Shown: positions 53,439 to 61,956, counted from the first letter of the stretch. The stretch: 64,000 bases of DNA from JANJUB01 sp031386985 (GCA_031386985.1 JANNCV010000006.1:26584-90583), one strand, 5' to 3'. The notes: a model not told the origin generated them from the sequence alone. Numbers and translations: made by a program.

Positions 53439-54683
53439 ATGGACACAAAAACTGTCATCACTTCCGCAATCGTTTCCGCCCTCATCTCAATTCCCACCGT
53501 CGCTGGATTCGTTTCTTTGCAAGACGCAACCCCAGGGACCGCTGAGGTTGGGCATATTAACATCTCGGGCACCATTAAGGCCGCGAAACTCGACGCCATC
53601 ACCGCAACCGGAACCGCGATCAGAGGCGAAAACACCGCCGCGACGGGCGCAACCAGCGGCGGAGAGTTCCGAAGCGCAAGCAGCACGGGCTGGGGAGTCC
53701 TTGGCGTCGCCACCGCATCCTCCGGACTCGCCGCAGGGGGCCGATTTGAGAATCGTAGCAGCATCGGGCGTGGTGTTCATGGCGTTTCCGTGGCCGCCTC
53801 AGGAATAAACTACGGCGGCTACTTCAGCAGTATCAGCGATTCCGGACGCGGAGTTTGTGGGAGCGTGAGTGCGCTGACCGGCAATACCTATGGAGGGGAG
53901 TTCGAGAGTAGTAGCACCACCGGCCGTGGAGTTCGCGGCTACGCATCGGCGACCACAGGTTCGAACTATGGAGGTCAATTCCAAACCAATAGCTCCGGCG
54001 GGCGAGGCGTTCTTGGGAGCGCAATCGCAACTTCGGGAGTGACGCACGGCGGACAGTTCTATGCTATTAGCCCCGGCGCACGAGGAGTGGCCGGATACGC
54101 TAGCGCCCTCACCGGCACGACCTATGGAGTTCACGGAACCACCAATAGCCCCAACGGTTACGGCGTATGGGCGCAAGGGAGAAGCGGAGCGAGTGGTACG
54201 AAGTCCTTCCGAATTGATCATCCCGCCGATCCTGAAAACCAATATCTGATGCACTACAGCGCTGAAGGCCCTGAGCCCTTGAATATCTATCGCGGCACCG
54301 CGATTACCGATGCGAAAGGGGAGGCCTGGGTAACTCTGCCCGATTACTACGAGGAAATCAACACCGATCCAAGCTACCAGTTGACTGTGATCGAAAATCA
54401 GGACACAGACCAATTTGTGCAGGCGAAGGTGGCGATCAAGATCAAACAAAGCCGCTTCAAGATAAGAACGAACGCGCCAAGGATTGAAGTGTGCTGGGAA
54501 GTGAAAGCCCGGCGAGACGATCTTTGGGTAAGGAAATACGGCGCCCCGGTTGAGGTAGACAAAGGGAACTTCGAGCGAGGCAAGTACCAGCACCCCGAAC
54601 TCTACGGCAAACCCAGCAGCATGGGAATGACTCCTGACCCCTCGAAGGCGGAGGACATCAAATCGCGAATGGTGCCAAACTAG
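53439..54683 (+). CDS. Surface protein with seven 26-residue GVxG repeats
   Basis: 414 residues. A signal or anchor helix (about 5-25) and an IKAAKL segment precede seven repeats of exactly 26 residues (residues 59-240), each of the form RGVxGxxxAxTGxxYGGxFxxxSxxG. These repeats alternate short Gly turns and strands, as in phage tail or adhesin stalks. The C-terminus (about 255-414) is a compact alpha/beta domain ending in a charged tail. No viral neighbours are present. It is 4 bp upstream of the DUF1501 gene on the same strand. Confidence 0.78.
   Translation: MDTKTVITSAIVSALISIPTVAGFVSLQDATPGTAEVGHINISGTIKAAKLDAITATGTAIRGENTAATGATSGGEFRSASSTGWGVLGVATASSGLAAGGRFENRSSIGRGVHGVSVAASGINYGGYFSSISDSGRGVCGSVSALTGNTYGGEFESSSTTGRGVRGYASATTGSNYGGQFQTNSSGGRGVLGSAIATSGVTHGGQFYAISPGARGVAGYASALTGTTYGVHGTTNSPNGYGVWAQGRSGASGTKSFRIDHPADPENQYLMHYSAEGPEPLNIYRGTAITDAKGEAWVTLPDYYEEINTDPSYQLTVIENQDTDQFVQAKVAIKIKQSRFKIRTNAPRIEVCWEVKARRDDLWVRKYGAPVEVDKGNFERGKYQHPELYGKPSSMGMTPDPSKAEDIKSRMVPN
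53613..54158 (+). repeat. 78-bp tandem repeat inside the surface protein gene
   Basis: Seven units of 78 bp encode the 26-residue repeats of the surface protein. All units keep length; the DNA differs more than the protein. Confidence 0.8.
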
Positions 54684-54687
54684 AGCT

Positions 54688-56175
54688 GTGATCCCGTACG
54701 ATCCGGAGCATCCGCTTTCCCAGCTATTCAGCCTTACTCGGCGCGAATTTTTTGGGCGCACGGCGCAAGGCTTTGGGGCACTAGCCTTGGCTTCGATGAT
54801 TCCGTCGCTTGGCAACGAGCAGAAACCAGCGCCCCAAGTGCATCACCCCGCCAAAGCCAAGCGGATTATCTACCTTTGCCAGGCGGGTGGACCCGCAAGC
54901 CAAGACCTCTTTGATTACAAGCCGATGCTGAATAAGATGCACGGTGAGCCTCTGCCCGAGAGCGTGAGGCGAGGACAGCGGCTGACGGCGATGAGCTCAA
55001 ATCAGGCGGTGCTACCACTCGCGGGTTCACCGTTTAAGTTTGCCCAGCACGGGCAGGGCGGGGCTTGGATGAGCGAGATATTGCCCGAACTGGCGGGCGT
55101 TGCCGATGAATGCTGCTTCGTCAAGTCCATGTTTACCGAGGCCATCAATCACGATCCGGCGATCACGTTTTTTCAAACGGGCAGCCAAATCGCGGGACGT
55201 CCATCCTTTGGGTCTTGGCTGGCGTATGGCTTAGGTTCCGAAAACCAAGATTTGCCCGCTTTTGTTGTTCTGGCGAGCGCCGGTCAAGGGGACCAGCCGC
55301 TTTATGCGAGATTGTGGGGAAGTGGGTTTTTGGACTCAAGGTATCAAGGCGTACGGTTCCGATCCTCGGGCGATCCGGTGCTTTATCTTTCGAATCCTGA
55401 TGGCGTTTGTGGGTCGGGCCGCCGCGCGATGCTCGATCGCCTTAGCGAACTCAATCAGCATCAGTTCAAAAAGGAGCTTGATCCTGAAATCGAGAGTAGA
55501 ATCGCACAATATGAAATGGCCTTTCGCATGCAAACCAGCGTGCCCGAGGTGACGGATTTAAGCAAGGAACCGAACGAGGTTTTCGAGCTTTATGGCCCTG
55601 ACGCCCGCAAGCCCGGAACTTACGCGGCGAACTGTCTGTTAGCTAGGAGGCTTGCCCAGAAGGGCGTGCGATTTATCCAACTCTACCACCAGGGTTGGGA
55701 TCAGCATGGAAGTCTGAAGGGCGAAATCAGCGCCCAATGCAAGGAAACCGACCAACCTACGGCGGCGCTGATAAAAGACCTCAAGCGCCTCGGGATGCTT
55801 GATGATACGCTCATTCTTTGGGGAGGCGAGTTCGGGCGCACAAGTTATTCCCAAGGGCCGCTTTCTCTCGAAAACTTCGGGCGAGATCACCATCCTCGCT
55901 GCTTCACCGTTTTCATGGCCGGCGGGGGAGTAAATGCGGGGACGACGTACGGTCAAACGGATGATTTTGGCTATAACATTGCTGACGAGGACGGTCGCGC
56001 CCTTAATCCGAGCAAACACGAGTTTACGGAAGGCGCCGTCCACGTTCACGACTTGCAGGCCACCCTCTTGTGGTTGATGGGCGTTGATCACACGAAGCTA
56101 AGTATTCCTTACCAAGGGCGAGACTTTCGGCTAACGGATGTTCACGGGCACGTCGTAAAGGAGTTGATGAAGTAG
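54688..56175 (+). CDS. DUF1501-family protein with a Tat-like signal
   Basis: 495 residues, GTG start. SLTRREFFGRTAQGFGALALASM (residues 15-37) is a twin-arginine signal. The body is the sulfatase-like DUF1501 fold: CQAGGPASQDLFDYKP, NHDPAITFFQTGSQ, LWGGEFGRTSYSQG and GRDHHPRCFTVFMAGGGV. In Planctomycetes this family travels with DUF1549/DUF1553 cytochrome-like genes; here the partner upstream is absent and replaced by the repeat protein. Enzymatic role unknown. Confidence 0.9.
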   Translation: MIPYDPEHPLSQLFSLTRREFFGRTAQGFGALALASMIPSLGNEQKPAPQVHHPAKAKRIIYLCQAGGPASQDLFDYKPMLNKMHGEPLPESVRRGQRLTAMSSNQAVLPLAGSPFKFAQHGQGGAWMSEILPELAGVADECCFVKSMFTEAINHDPAITFFQTGSQIAGRPSFGSWLAYGLGSENQDLPAFVVLASAGQGDQPLYARLWGSGFLDSRYQGVRFRSSGDPVLYLSNPDGVCGSGRRAMLDRLSELNQHQFKKELDPEIESRIAQYEMAFRMQTSVPEVTDLSKEPNEVFELYGPDARKPGTYAANCLLARRLAQKGVRFIQLYHQGWDQHGSLKGEISAQCKETDQPTAALIKDLKRLGMLDDTLILWGGEFGRTSYSQGPLSLENFGRDHHPRCFTVFMAGGGVNAGTTYGQTDDFGYNIADEDGRALNPSKHEFTEGAVHVHDLQATLLWLMGVDHTKLSIPYQGRDFRLTDVHGHVVKELMK

Positions 56176-56183
56176 TGGCTCCC

Positions 56184-57212
56184 TCACATCCCAAACGCAT
56201 CGGCAAATACACTCGGCATCGCCGCATTTAGGTGAACAGAATCAATTTTCTGTAGTTTGCTCCAGCCCTTTGCGTCAACATTGGTTCGCGATGCCCGAGG
56301 TATCCAAATTCCTTTAAGTCGCTCGTAAGCCGAATACTCCTCGACTACGGATGAAACCGGGCCAGCATGCCGATCCAGATAACGGATTTGGGAGATTCTG
56401 CCCGTCACCGAATCTAAAATCACGTCAAAGACCACGTCCCCCCGCGCCATCGAAAATCCCAGCCTGTCCGCTGTTGGTCGGATTGGGGTGCCTCCGACTC
56501 CCTTCAAAATACCAAAGGGACTTCGCGCTATTCTTGCCTTTAACTCCCTCATTTCGGCGGGATGGACGATGTAGTTTTCCCCCGGTTTACCATCAACCGC
56601 GCGACCGCTATCGGCGGCAAAGTAGGCTCGGCCCGTGTCCCATTCTTCCCAGTTCGCGAATTTACTTGGGTTTACAATGGCGTTCCGGGTGTGCCAAATC
56701 AGGTTCTTACCACCTTGCACATATGGAGTGTCAACTGTCCAAACGACAGTGCCCGTGAATCCGATGGCTCTCTGGCCGCCATGGGCTTCGATCATTTTTT
56801 GGTAAAGGTCAGCCGCGTCTTGCCGCTCCATCGTTGATGCGGGCGGAACTTCGGCGATTGGGGCGAAGTATTTAGCTCTGTTCGCCAGAAAGGTGGTTCG
56901 GCATCCTTCGGAAGCGAAAAGGAAAATTTTGCCGCCAACAACGGCCCACCGGTCGGGAGCGCCTTTGCCCGTGAGCGCGCCCATCTTGCCGCAAGCCCCG
57001 CCCGTTTGGACGGCGTGCTCAACGGGGCTCCGCTTGAACTCGGCTAGGTTTTCGGCGCTCCAGAAGCGATACTCATGTCGGCCATAAACAGCGGAGAGCT
57101 CCGGTTTACCCGGAACTTCAACCCCCAATGCGAGATTGATTGGATCAAGACCTTTGAGGACGAGAGTCGCGGGGCCCGGAGTGACGGTGATGGCTAAAAG
57201 AAGCGTAATCAT
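56184..57212 (-). CDS. Secreted YHS-domain protein
   Basis: 342 residues. A short signal peptide and then a YHS-type segment: NLALGVEVPGKPELSAVYG, HEYRFWSAENLAEFKRSP, and a Cys in GGACGKMGAL. YHS domains carry metals or act as a link in metal export proteins. The rest (about 130-342) is beta-rich and of unknown kind, resembling outer-membrane lipoprotein-sorting folds (IVWTVDTPYVQGG, FSMARGDVVFDVILDSVTG). Convergent with the DUF1501 gene, 8 bp apart. Confidence 0.75.
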   Translation of the reverse strand: MITLLLAITVTPGPATLVLKGLDPINLALGVEVPGKPELSAVYGRHEYRFWSAENLAEFKRSPVEHAVQTGGACGKMGALTGKGAPDRWAVVGGKIFLFASEGCRTTFLANRAKYFAPIAEVPPASTMERQDAADLYQKMIEAHGGQRAIGFTGTVVWTVDTPYVQGGKNLIWHTRNAIVNPSKFANWEEWDTGRAYFAADSGRAVDGKPGENYIVHPAEMRELKARIARSPFGILKGVGGTPIRPTADRLGFSMARGDVVFDVILDSVTGRISQIRYLDRHAGPVSSVVEEYSAYERLKGIWIPRASRTNVDAKGWSKLQKIDSVHLNAAMPSVFADAFGM

Positions 57213-57505
57213 GGTGTTCTCAGGTGGTTGAGTGTCTAAATCGAGAGGCTAAGGCCACTCGGTTCCATCTTGAATCACGATCGAAAAGAACTGCACAAAT
57301 GATCGTCACCACCACCTGCCTCGGATTTTACCATGCACTTAAACGGCGCGAGATCAAGGCTAATCTGCCGAAAGTTCAAGATGCGCGCCATACTAAGCCC
57401 CAGGCGAGTTGGCTCACCGGGGATTACGAGCAGCGCCGTCTCGGCGTGATCACGGTTTTAAGTTTGGCCAAAGCCTTCCTGGTCAATATCTCTGGCCGTT
57501 CTACC

Positions 57506-57985
57506 TCACCGGGCTTTCACGAACTGATAATACTTTTTGCCGTTCTTCACCACCGTCTTGCGGTTGTAGCGATGACCGTCGCGATAGAAATAGGATTTGC
57601 TAAAGTAAGTCGCGCGCAAGCGATCTGCTTTGCTTTGGCTCTTGCGATCTTGTTCGTAGCGATAGAGCGAGTAGAGGGCTCCGGCGCCGCCGACAAACGT
57701 CAAGCGGTTGTCACCTTTCAGAATGCCCAAAACGGCGAGTGCGCCTGCCGCTGTGGCGATATTGCGCCACTCGTTCTTACTCTTTTGGCGGCGCGAAGAT
57801 TGCGAGCTTTTCGGCAACGTAAACGCCCGTCGAACCCCTTCGCCAATCTTCTCTAAATCGTTCTTTTTGTGTTGCGCATAGCGTTGCGTCGTAGGATCCC
57901 CAGCCGCGAATGAAATCACAGGAAGCGCAAGCAACCCGGTGATCATTAACGCACTGACAACGGGATAAATCTTTAACAGTCTCAT
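57506..57985 (-). CDS. Secreted basic protein, unknown function
   Basis: 159 residues from the ATG at 57985, which follows an AAGGA. A signal peptide (LKIYPVVSALMITGLLALPVISFA) is followed by a hydrophobic segment near 85-105 (NIATAAGALAVLGILKG), then a basic Tyr/Arg-rich C-terminus (YFYRDGHRYNRKTVVKNGKKYY). No family recognised. It borders the second repeat island. Confidence 0.6.
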   Translation of the reverse strand: MRLLKIYPVVSALMITGLLALPVISFAAGDPTTQRYAQHKKNDLEKIGEGVRRAFTLPKSSQSSRRQKSKNEWRNIATAAGALAVLGILKGDNRLTFVGGAGALYSLYRYEQDRKSQSKADRLRATYFSKSYFYRDGHRYNRKTVVKNGKKYYQFVKAR

Positions 57986-58022
57986 TTTTGATTCCTTGTT
58001 TCGATTGTTCGAATACACCTCT

Positions 58023-58105
58023 TCCTACGCCTCTGGGGCTATGTAAGGTGCTTGTTTTGATGGGTACAGTTTTTGGCAAGGTCAAGTTTGAGCATAATTG
58101 CTGGT
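58023..58105. repeat. Imperfect direct repeat bordering the second island (partner at 59264-59340)
   Basis: CTACGC...AAGGTGCTTGTTTTGATG...CAAGTTTGAG recurs at 59268-59332 with roughly two-thirds identity by eye, framing the whole island. Confidence 0.45.
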
Positions 58106-58258
58106 CCAGATTGCTCGCTAGTAATCAAGCTCTCTCTTCTATCTCCCGTACGCGCTCGGATGAGGTCATGGCTTTGCTCAGTCCGACCGAAAGGCAAGCG
58201 CTCGCCAGGTTACACGACCAAGAATGGCTCAAGCTGTGGAAACGCTCATTCAAAAGAG

Positions 58259-58314
58259 AAGCGATCCGGGATGGGGAGATGTTTTGGCGGTGCATTCGAT
58301 ACCTTTGGGCACCC
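58259..58314. repeat. 56-bp direct repeat, first copy (second at 58818-58873)
   Basis: AAGCGATCCGGGATGGGG, then GATGTTTTGGCGGTGCATTC, then GATACCTTTGGGCACCC is identical at both sites except one base. Confidence 0.82.
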
Positions 58315-58341
58315 GTAGGTTGCCTTAGGACCGCCTCTTTG

Positions 58342-58614
58342 GATCACCGAAGGCTCGCCGAGAACTTTTGAAAACTCGCCGAGAATCATGCGAGAACCGC
58401 CGAGAACCCCGGGAAACTCTCCTGGAACCATTCCCGGCGCTCCGAGACTCATGAAAAACTCGCCGAGACTCACCAAAAACTCTCCGCGAACCACTCCCGC
58501 CCCTCCTGGAGTCACAGAAAACTCGCCGAGAACCGCGGAAAACTCGCCGAGATCCATCCCCGGCGACCGGGAACCACTCCCGGCGTTCCGCGACCCACTC
58601 CCGGCGTTCATCCA
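58342..58614. repeat. 21-bp tandem repeat array, 13 units (second locus)
   Basis: Units begin every 21 bases from 58342 (58363, 58384, 58405 ... 58594). The minus strand is open with a 7-residue period (LGEFSAV, LGEFSVT, RGEFLVS, LGEFFMS, LGEFSKV). A one-base shift inside one unit is offset by another nearby. The unit AACCATTCCCGGCGCTCCGA matches the first array's AACCATCCCGGC...CTCCG. Coding looks accidental: no start, RBS or domain. Confidence 0.8.
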
Positions 58615-58817
58615 GCGGTCCCAGGCTGGCACTGCAGACTCAAATCCCCTTTTGGCTGTGGAAGCCCTAGATTCAACGGAAATAAACTCGACATCGTGTT
58701 AGCTAGTGGATGCACAGGAAAATGGACGCTGATTACAAACAGCGCCACACGTGAACCGTGGACGGGAGAACTCGGTAGGCAATAGAGCGTATGCGCGAGG
58801 GACCCGAAGGCGCCGGA

Positions 58818-58873
58818 AAGCGATCCGGGATGGGGCGATGTTTTGGCGGTGCATTCGATACCTTTGGGCACCC
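58818..58873. repeat. 56-bp direct repeat, second copy
   Basis: Partner of 58259-58314, one base different. It runs directly into the left end of mobile element copy II. Confidence 0.82.
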
Positions 58874-59251
58874 TTCGGGTCTTCGCGCCACATTGGACAT
58901 CACGCCAAGCCCTCGTGCCACATTCGCAATGTGGCTCCTCTTGTAAACTTCCCTTGTGAAAGGTTCTCACCGGTGGCAGAATACCCAGGAGGTGTACGGA
59001 ACGGTGTTTGTTACGACCACTAACCTCATCCACCTAAACTCCGGTGCGAAAGGAGCTTTGCGAGCGTACAATAGATTACGAATGGAGTTCCGCGATGCTG
59101 TTTGAGGAGTGCCGCTGGCGGGAGGGAACGGGGATTATGGAGGCGTTTGATTGACTTACGAGCAAGCGAATGGAGCGAGTCTTGGAGCCACATTGCGAAT
59201 GTGGCACAAGGGACCTGGGCACTTTCAATGTGGCGCGAGGACCCGTAGGTG
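58869..59251. mobile_element. ~380-bp non-autonomous element with ~70-bp terminal inverted repeats (copy II)
   Basis: Left end 58869-58938 and right end 59184-59251 are inverted repeats (CGGGTCYTCGCGCCACATTG...CYTGTGCCACATTC, GCAATGTGGCTCC). Each end holds its own small hairpin (GCCACATT/AATGTGGC). The interior (58939-59183) matches copy I, including the RAYT relic. Confidence 0.75.
59020..59154 (+). pseudogene. RAYT C-terminal relic, second copy
   Basis: In one frame: TPVRKELCERTIDYEWSSAM, then LFEECRWREGTG to a TGA at 59152-59154, matching the RAYT end NPVRAGICARITGYPWSSAKLFEE. A stop lies just before TPVR, so it is more decayed than copy I. Confidence 0.65.
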
Positions 59252-59374
59252 CCTTAAACCATTCCTACGCTTCCGGCAGCCTGAAAGGTGCTGGTTTGAT
59301 GAATTCGGGTGTGGAAAGACAAGTTTGAGTAATTTTACTAATCGAGATCCTGAGAATCTTGAGGAAACGTCCTT

Positions 59375-59911
59375 TCACTTCTCGACATATCCAATCTTGT
59401 CTACAAACATCGGGCGCGGGTCTTTTTTGTTGTCGTCGAAGTCAAAAATCAGGGCGTGTTTACCATTATCGGCGACGTAAATCGGCTCGGTGAGGTTGTA
59501 GGGGATGAGGGCCCAATAGTAACTTAGCTCGTTGGCCTTCGCTTTCCGGATTTTGACCTTGCCTACTTTTGAAAGAGCCATGTGAACACTGATCCAGGTG
59601 AGTTCTTGGTCGTTGGAGGTCGTCGGCATCATGCCATTCAACTTCTGAACGCCGCTTTTGTTTGGAACCATGAACTCTACATTTTTGGGTTTCTCGAATT
59701 CTCCACGGACCCCTTTCATGGCGGCCCAGAGGCCTGGCCCAACAATCAATGTGGAATGCGCCATCGGCTTGAAATCGGCTTTCACTACGGTCTTTGAATA
59801 GAAGGCTTGCAACTTCTGCATTGCCAACTTGTTAACGGCATCAGTGGCGCGCTCGTACTTCACATCCTTCGGAACATCTTGAGCAACGAGAAGAAGCAGG
59901 TAGCACCACAT
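59375..59911 (-). CDS. Secreted protein, unknown function
   Basis: 178 residues. A short hydrophobic start (MWCYLLLLVA) is followed by a Lys-rich alpha/beta domain (VKYERATDAVNKLAMQKLQAF, HMALSKVGKVKIRKAKA, IYVADNGKHALIFDFDDN). No family recognised. A TAAAGT box ends 6 nt before the ATG. It is convergent with nothing and lies just downstream of the groESL terminator. Confidence 0.65.
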   Translation of the reverse strand: MWCYLLLLVAQDVPKDVKYERATDAVNKLAMQKLQAFYSKTVVKADFKPMAHSTLIVGPGLWAAMKGVRGEFEKPKNVEFMVPNKSGVQKLNGMMPTTSNDQELTWISVHMALSKVGKVKIRKAKANELSYYWALIPYNLTEPIYVADNGKHALIFDFDDNKKDPRPMFVDKIGYVEK

Positions 59912-59917
59912 GGCATG

Positions 59918-59923
59918 ACTTTA
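59918..59923 (-). promoter_or_regulatory. -10 box of the secreted protein gene (leaderless pattern)
   Basis: TAAAGT on the minus strand, 6 nt before the ATG at 59911. The groESL terminator stem begins 16 bp further. Confidence 0.45.
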
Positions 59924-59932
59924 CCTACTCAA

Positions 59933-59972
59933 CAAAAAACAGGCTCCTGCCAAAGAATTGGCGGGAGCCTGT
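59933..59972 (-). terminator. Rho-independent terminator of groESL
   Basis: A 15-bp stem with one mismatch (59939-59953 with 59958-59972), a 4-nt loop and, in the direction of transcription, a run of Ts (59934-59938). It sits 22 bp past the groEL stop. Confidence 0.9.
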
Positions 59973-59993
59973 TGTTCTTAGGGGAAACCCTAT

Positions 59994-61598
59994 CTAGTGG
60001 TGGTGATGATGGCCGTGGCCTTCGTCTTCTTCCTTCGGAATCTCCGCCACGATGCACTCGGTCGTCAGAAGTAATCCGGCAATCGAGGAGGCGTTTTGGA
60101 GGGCTTGGCGAACGACCTTGGTGGGGTCAACCACGCCGGCCTTCATCAAGTCTTCGAAAACTAGGGTTTCGGCGTTGAAGCCCTTGCCCGTTTCCTTAAC
60201 TTGCTGAACAACGACGCTGCCTTCCGCACCCGCGTTCTCGGCGATGGTTCGAAGCGGGGCTTCGATGGCCTTGCGAATGATGTTCAGGCCGATCTGCTCG
60301 TCGCCTTCAAACTTCGCCTTCTCAAGCGACTTGCCGGCGATGAGAAGAGCCGTTCCGCCGCCGGGGACGATGCCTTCGGCGAGAGCGGCGCGGGTGGATG
60401 CCAAAGCATCTTCAACGCGGGCCTTCTTCTCTTTGAGAGCGGTTTCGGTGGCGGCACCAATCTTCATGACGGCAACGCCGCCGCTCAGCTTGGCTTGTCG
60501 CTCTTGGAGCTTCTCTTTATCGTAGCTGCTATCGGTGTTCTCGATTTGGCGCTTGATTTGAGTCAAACGGCCTTCGATCGCCTTCTTTTCGCCCTTGCCA
60601 TTAACGATGGTGGTTGTATCCTTCGTAATGACAATCTTGTTGCAAGTGCCGAGCATTTCCGGCGTTACGTTCTCAAGCTTGAGGCCGAGCTCTTCGGAAA
60701 TAAACTGACCACCCGTGAGGATCGCCATATCCTCAAGCATGGCCTTTCGGCGATCGCCGAAGCCGGGAGCCTTAACCGCCGCAATCGGCAAGCTGCCGCG
60801 CAATCGGTTGAGGACCAGGGTCGCCAGGCACTCATTCTCGACATCTTCGGCCACGATGATGAACGGTCGGCCCATTCTCAGAACCTTTTCGAGCATCGGA
60901 ACGAGATCTTGAACGTTGCCAATCTTCTTCTCATAGAAAAGGATCAGCGGCTCTTCGTAAACGGCTTCCATTCGCGTGGCATCGGTTACGAAGTAAGGCG
61001 AAAGGTAGCCCTTATCGAACTGCAAGCCTTCGACCAACTCGTAAGTGGTCTCGGTGGACTTGCTTTCTTCGACGGTAACAACGCCGTCCTTTCCGACGGT
61101 GTGGATGACTTTGGCAACCAATGCGCCGAGCTCTGGATCGTTGGCGGAGATCGTTGCAACTTGCTTGATGCTATCCTCGCCCTTGATCGTCTTGCTCATC
61201 TTCTCAAGGTCGGCCACGATCAGGTCTACAGCCTTTTCGATGCCGATTTTGATTGAAGTGGCATTGCTACCAGCGGCCACGTTTCGGATGCCTTCCTTGA
61301 AGATGGCTTGGGCCAAAACAGTAGCGGTAGTCGTACCATCGCCCGCGGTGTCGTTGGTCTTGCTGCTCACTTCGCGAATGAGCTGCGCGCCCATATTCTC
61401 AAAGCGATTTTCAACCTCGATTTCCTTGGCAATCGTCACGCCGTCATTGATGACGGTGGGGCTGCCAAACTTGCGTTCGAGAACGACATTGCGGCCGCGT
61501 GGGCCGAGGGTTACCTTGACGGCATTGGCGAGTTTATCAACGCCAGCTTCGAGGAGCTTACGCGCCTCATCTTGATATTTGATTTCTTTTGCGGCCAT
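59994..61598 (-). CDS. groL: Chaperonin GroEL with a His-rich C-terminus
   Basis: 534 residues, normal length. GroEL blocks are clear: KVTLGPRGRNVVLERKFG (about 25-42), the GDGTTTATVLAQ ATP site (86-97), and GFGDRRKAMLEDMAILTGG. It folds proteins in a double ring with GroES. The usual GGM-repeat tail is replaced by EEDEGHGHHHHH, which should give the ring interior a metal-binding or charged lining. Its ATG overlaps the groES stop (TAATG). Confidence 0.98.
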   Translation of the reverse strand: MAAKEIKYQDEARKLLEAGVDKLANAVKVTLGPRGRNVVLERKFGSPTVINDGVTIAKEIEVENRFENMGAQLIREVSSKTNDTAGDGTTTATVLAQAIFKEGIRNVAAGSNATSIKIGIEKAVDLIVADLEKMSKTIKGEDSIKQVATISANDPELGALVAKVIHTVGKDGVVTVEESKSTETTYELVEGLQFDKGYLSPYFVTDATRMEAVYEEPLILFYEKKIGNVQDLVPMLEKVLRMGRPFIIVAEDVENECLATLVLNRLRGSLPIAAVKAPGFGDRRKAMLEDMAILTGGQFISEELGLKLENVTPEMLGTCNKIVITKDTTTIVNGKGEKKAIEGRLTQIKRQIENTDSSYDKEKLQERQAKLSGGVAVMKIGAATETALKEKKARVEDALASTRAALAEGIVPGGGTALLIAGKSLEKAKFEGDEQIGLNIIRKAIEAPLRTIAENAGAEGSVVVQQVKETGKGFNAETLVFEDLMKAGVVDPTKVVRQALQNASSIAGLLLTTECIVAEIPKEEDEGHGHHHHH

Positions 61599-61909
61599 TA
61601 CTTCTTGGCTCCCGCAAGCTCTTTCGTGAGCACGGCAAGCACGTCTTCGGCGCGCAGGATGATGTAGTCTTTTCCGCTAACTGTAACCTCAGTTCCGGCG
61701 TACTTACCATAGATTACGGTGTCGCCAACGGCTACGTCGGGCGGAGCGAGGGTGCCGCTATCGAGGCGCTTGCCGGGGCCGACAGCCAAAACGGTGCCTT
61801 TGAGGGGCTTTTCCTGAGCGGCGTCAGGAAGGATGATGCCGCCTGCAGTTTTTTCTTCTTTTGATGCGGCTTCGATGATGATCCGATCGTTAAGTGGTTT
61901 CAGATTCAT
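61598..61909 (-). CDS. groS: Co-chaperonin GroES
   Basis: 103 residues, normal length. LNLKPLNDRIIIEAASKEEKT at the start, the mobile loop GGIILPDAAQEKP, and GKYAGTEVTVSGKDYIILRAEDVLAV at the end. It caps the GroEL ring. First gene of the operon, with a CIRCE-like site 48 bp upstream. Confidence 0.98.
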   Translation of the reverse strand: MNLKPLNDRIIIEAASKEEKTAGGIILPDAAQEKPLKGTVLAVGPGKRLDSGTLAPPDVAVGDTVIYGKYAGTEVTVSGKDYIILRAEDVLAVLTKELAGAKK

Positions 61910-61956
61910 AGCTAGTTTTGTTTTCTCCAGTTGCTACGGGATAGGTTCCCGAATGT

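Noticed and set aside
53439..54683. Prophage tail-fibre gene
   Set aside because: Repeats look fibre-like, but no capsid, terminase, integrase or lysis gene is in the window and the gene has an export-type N-terminus.
53799..54815. Minus-strand open frame (338 codons) opposite the 26-residue-repeat gene
   Set aside because: The repeated 78-bp units create an open antisense frame by symmetry. It overlaps two plus-strand genes and lacks a signal or family.
58246..58632. Minus-strand frame with a 7-residue repeat (LGEFSxV) over the 21-bp array
   Set aside because: 21 is a multiple of 3, so a repeat without stops stays open. It has no start signal, and the sister array at 4141 has a stop in the matching frame.
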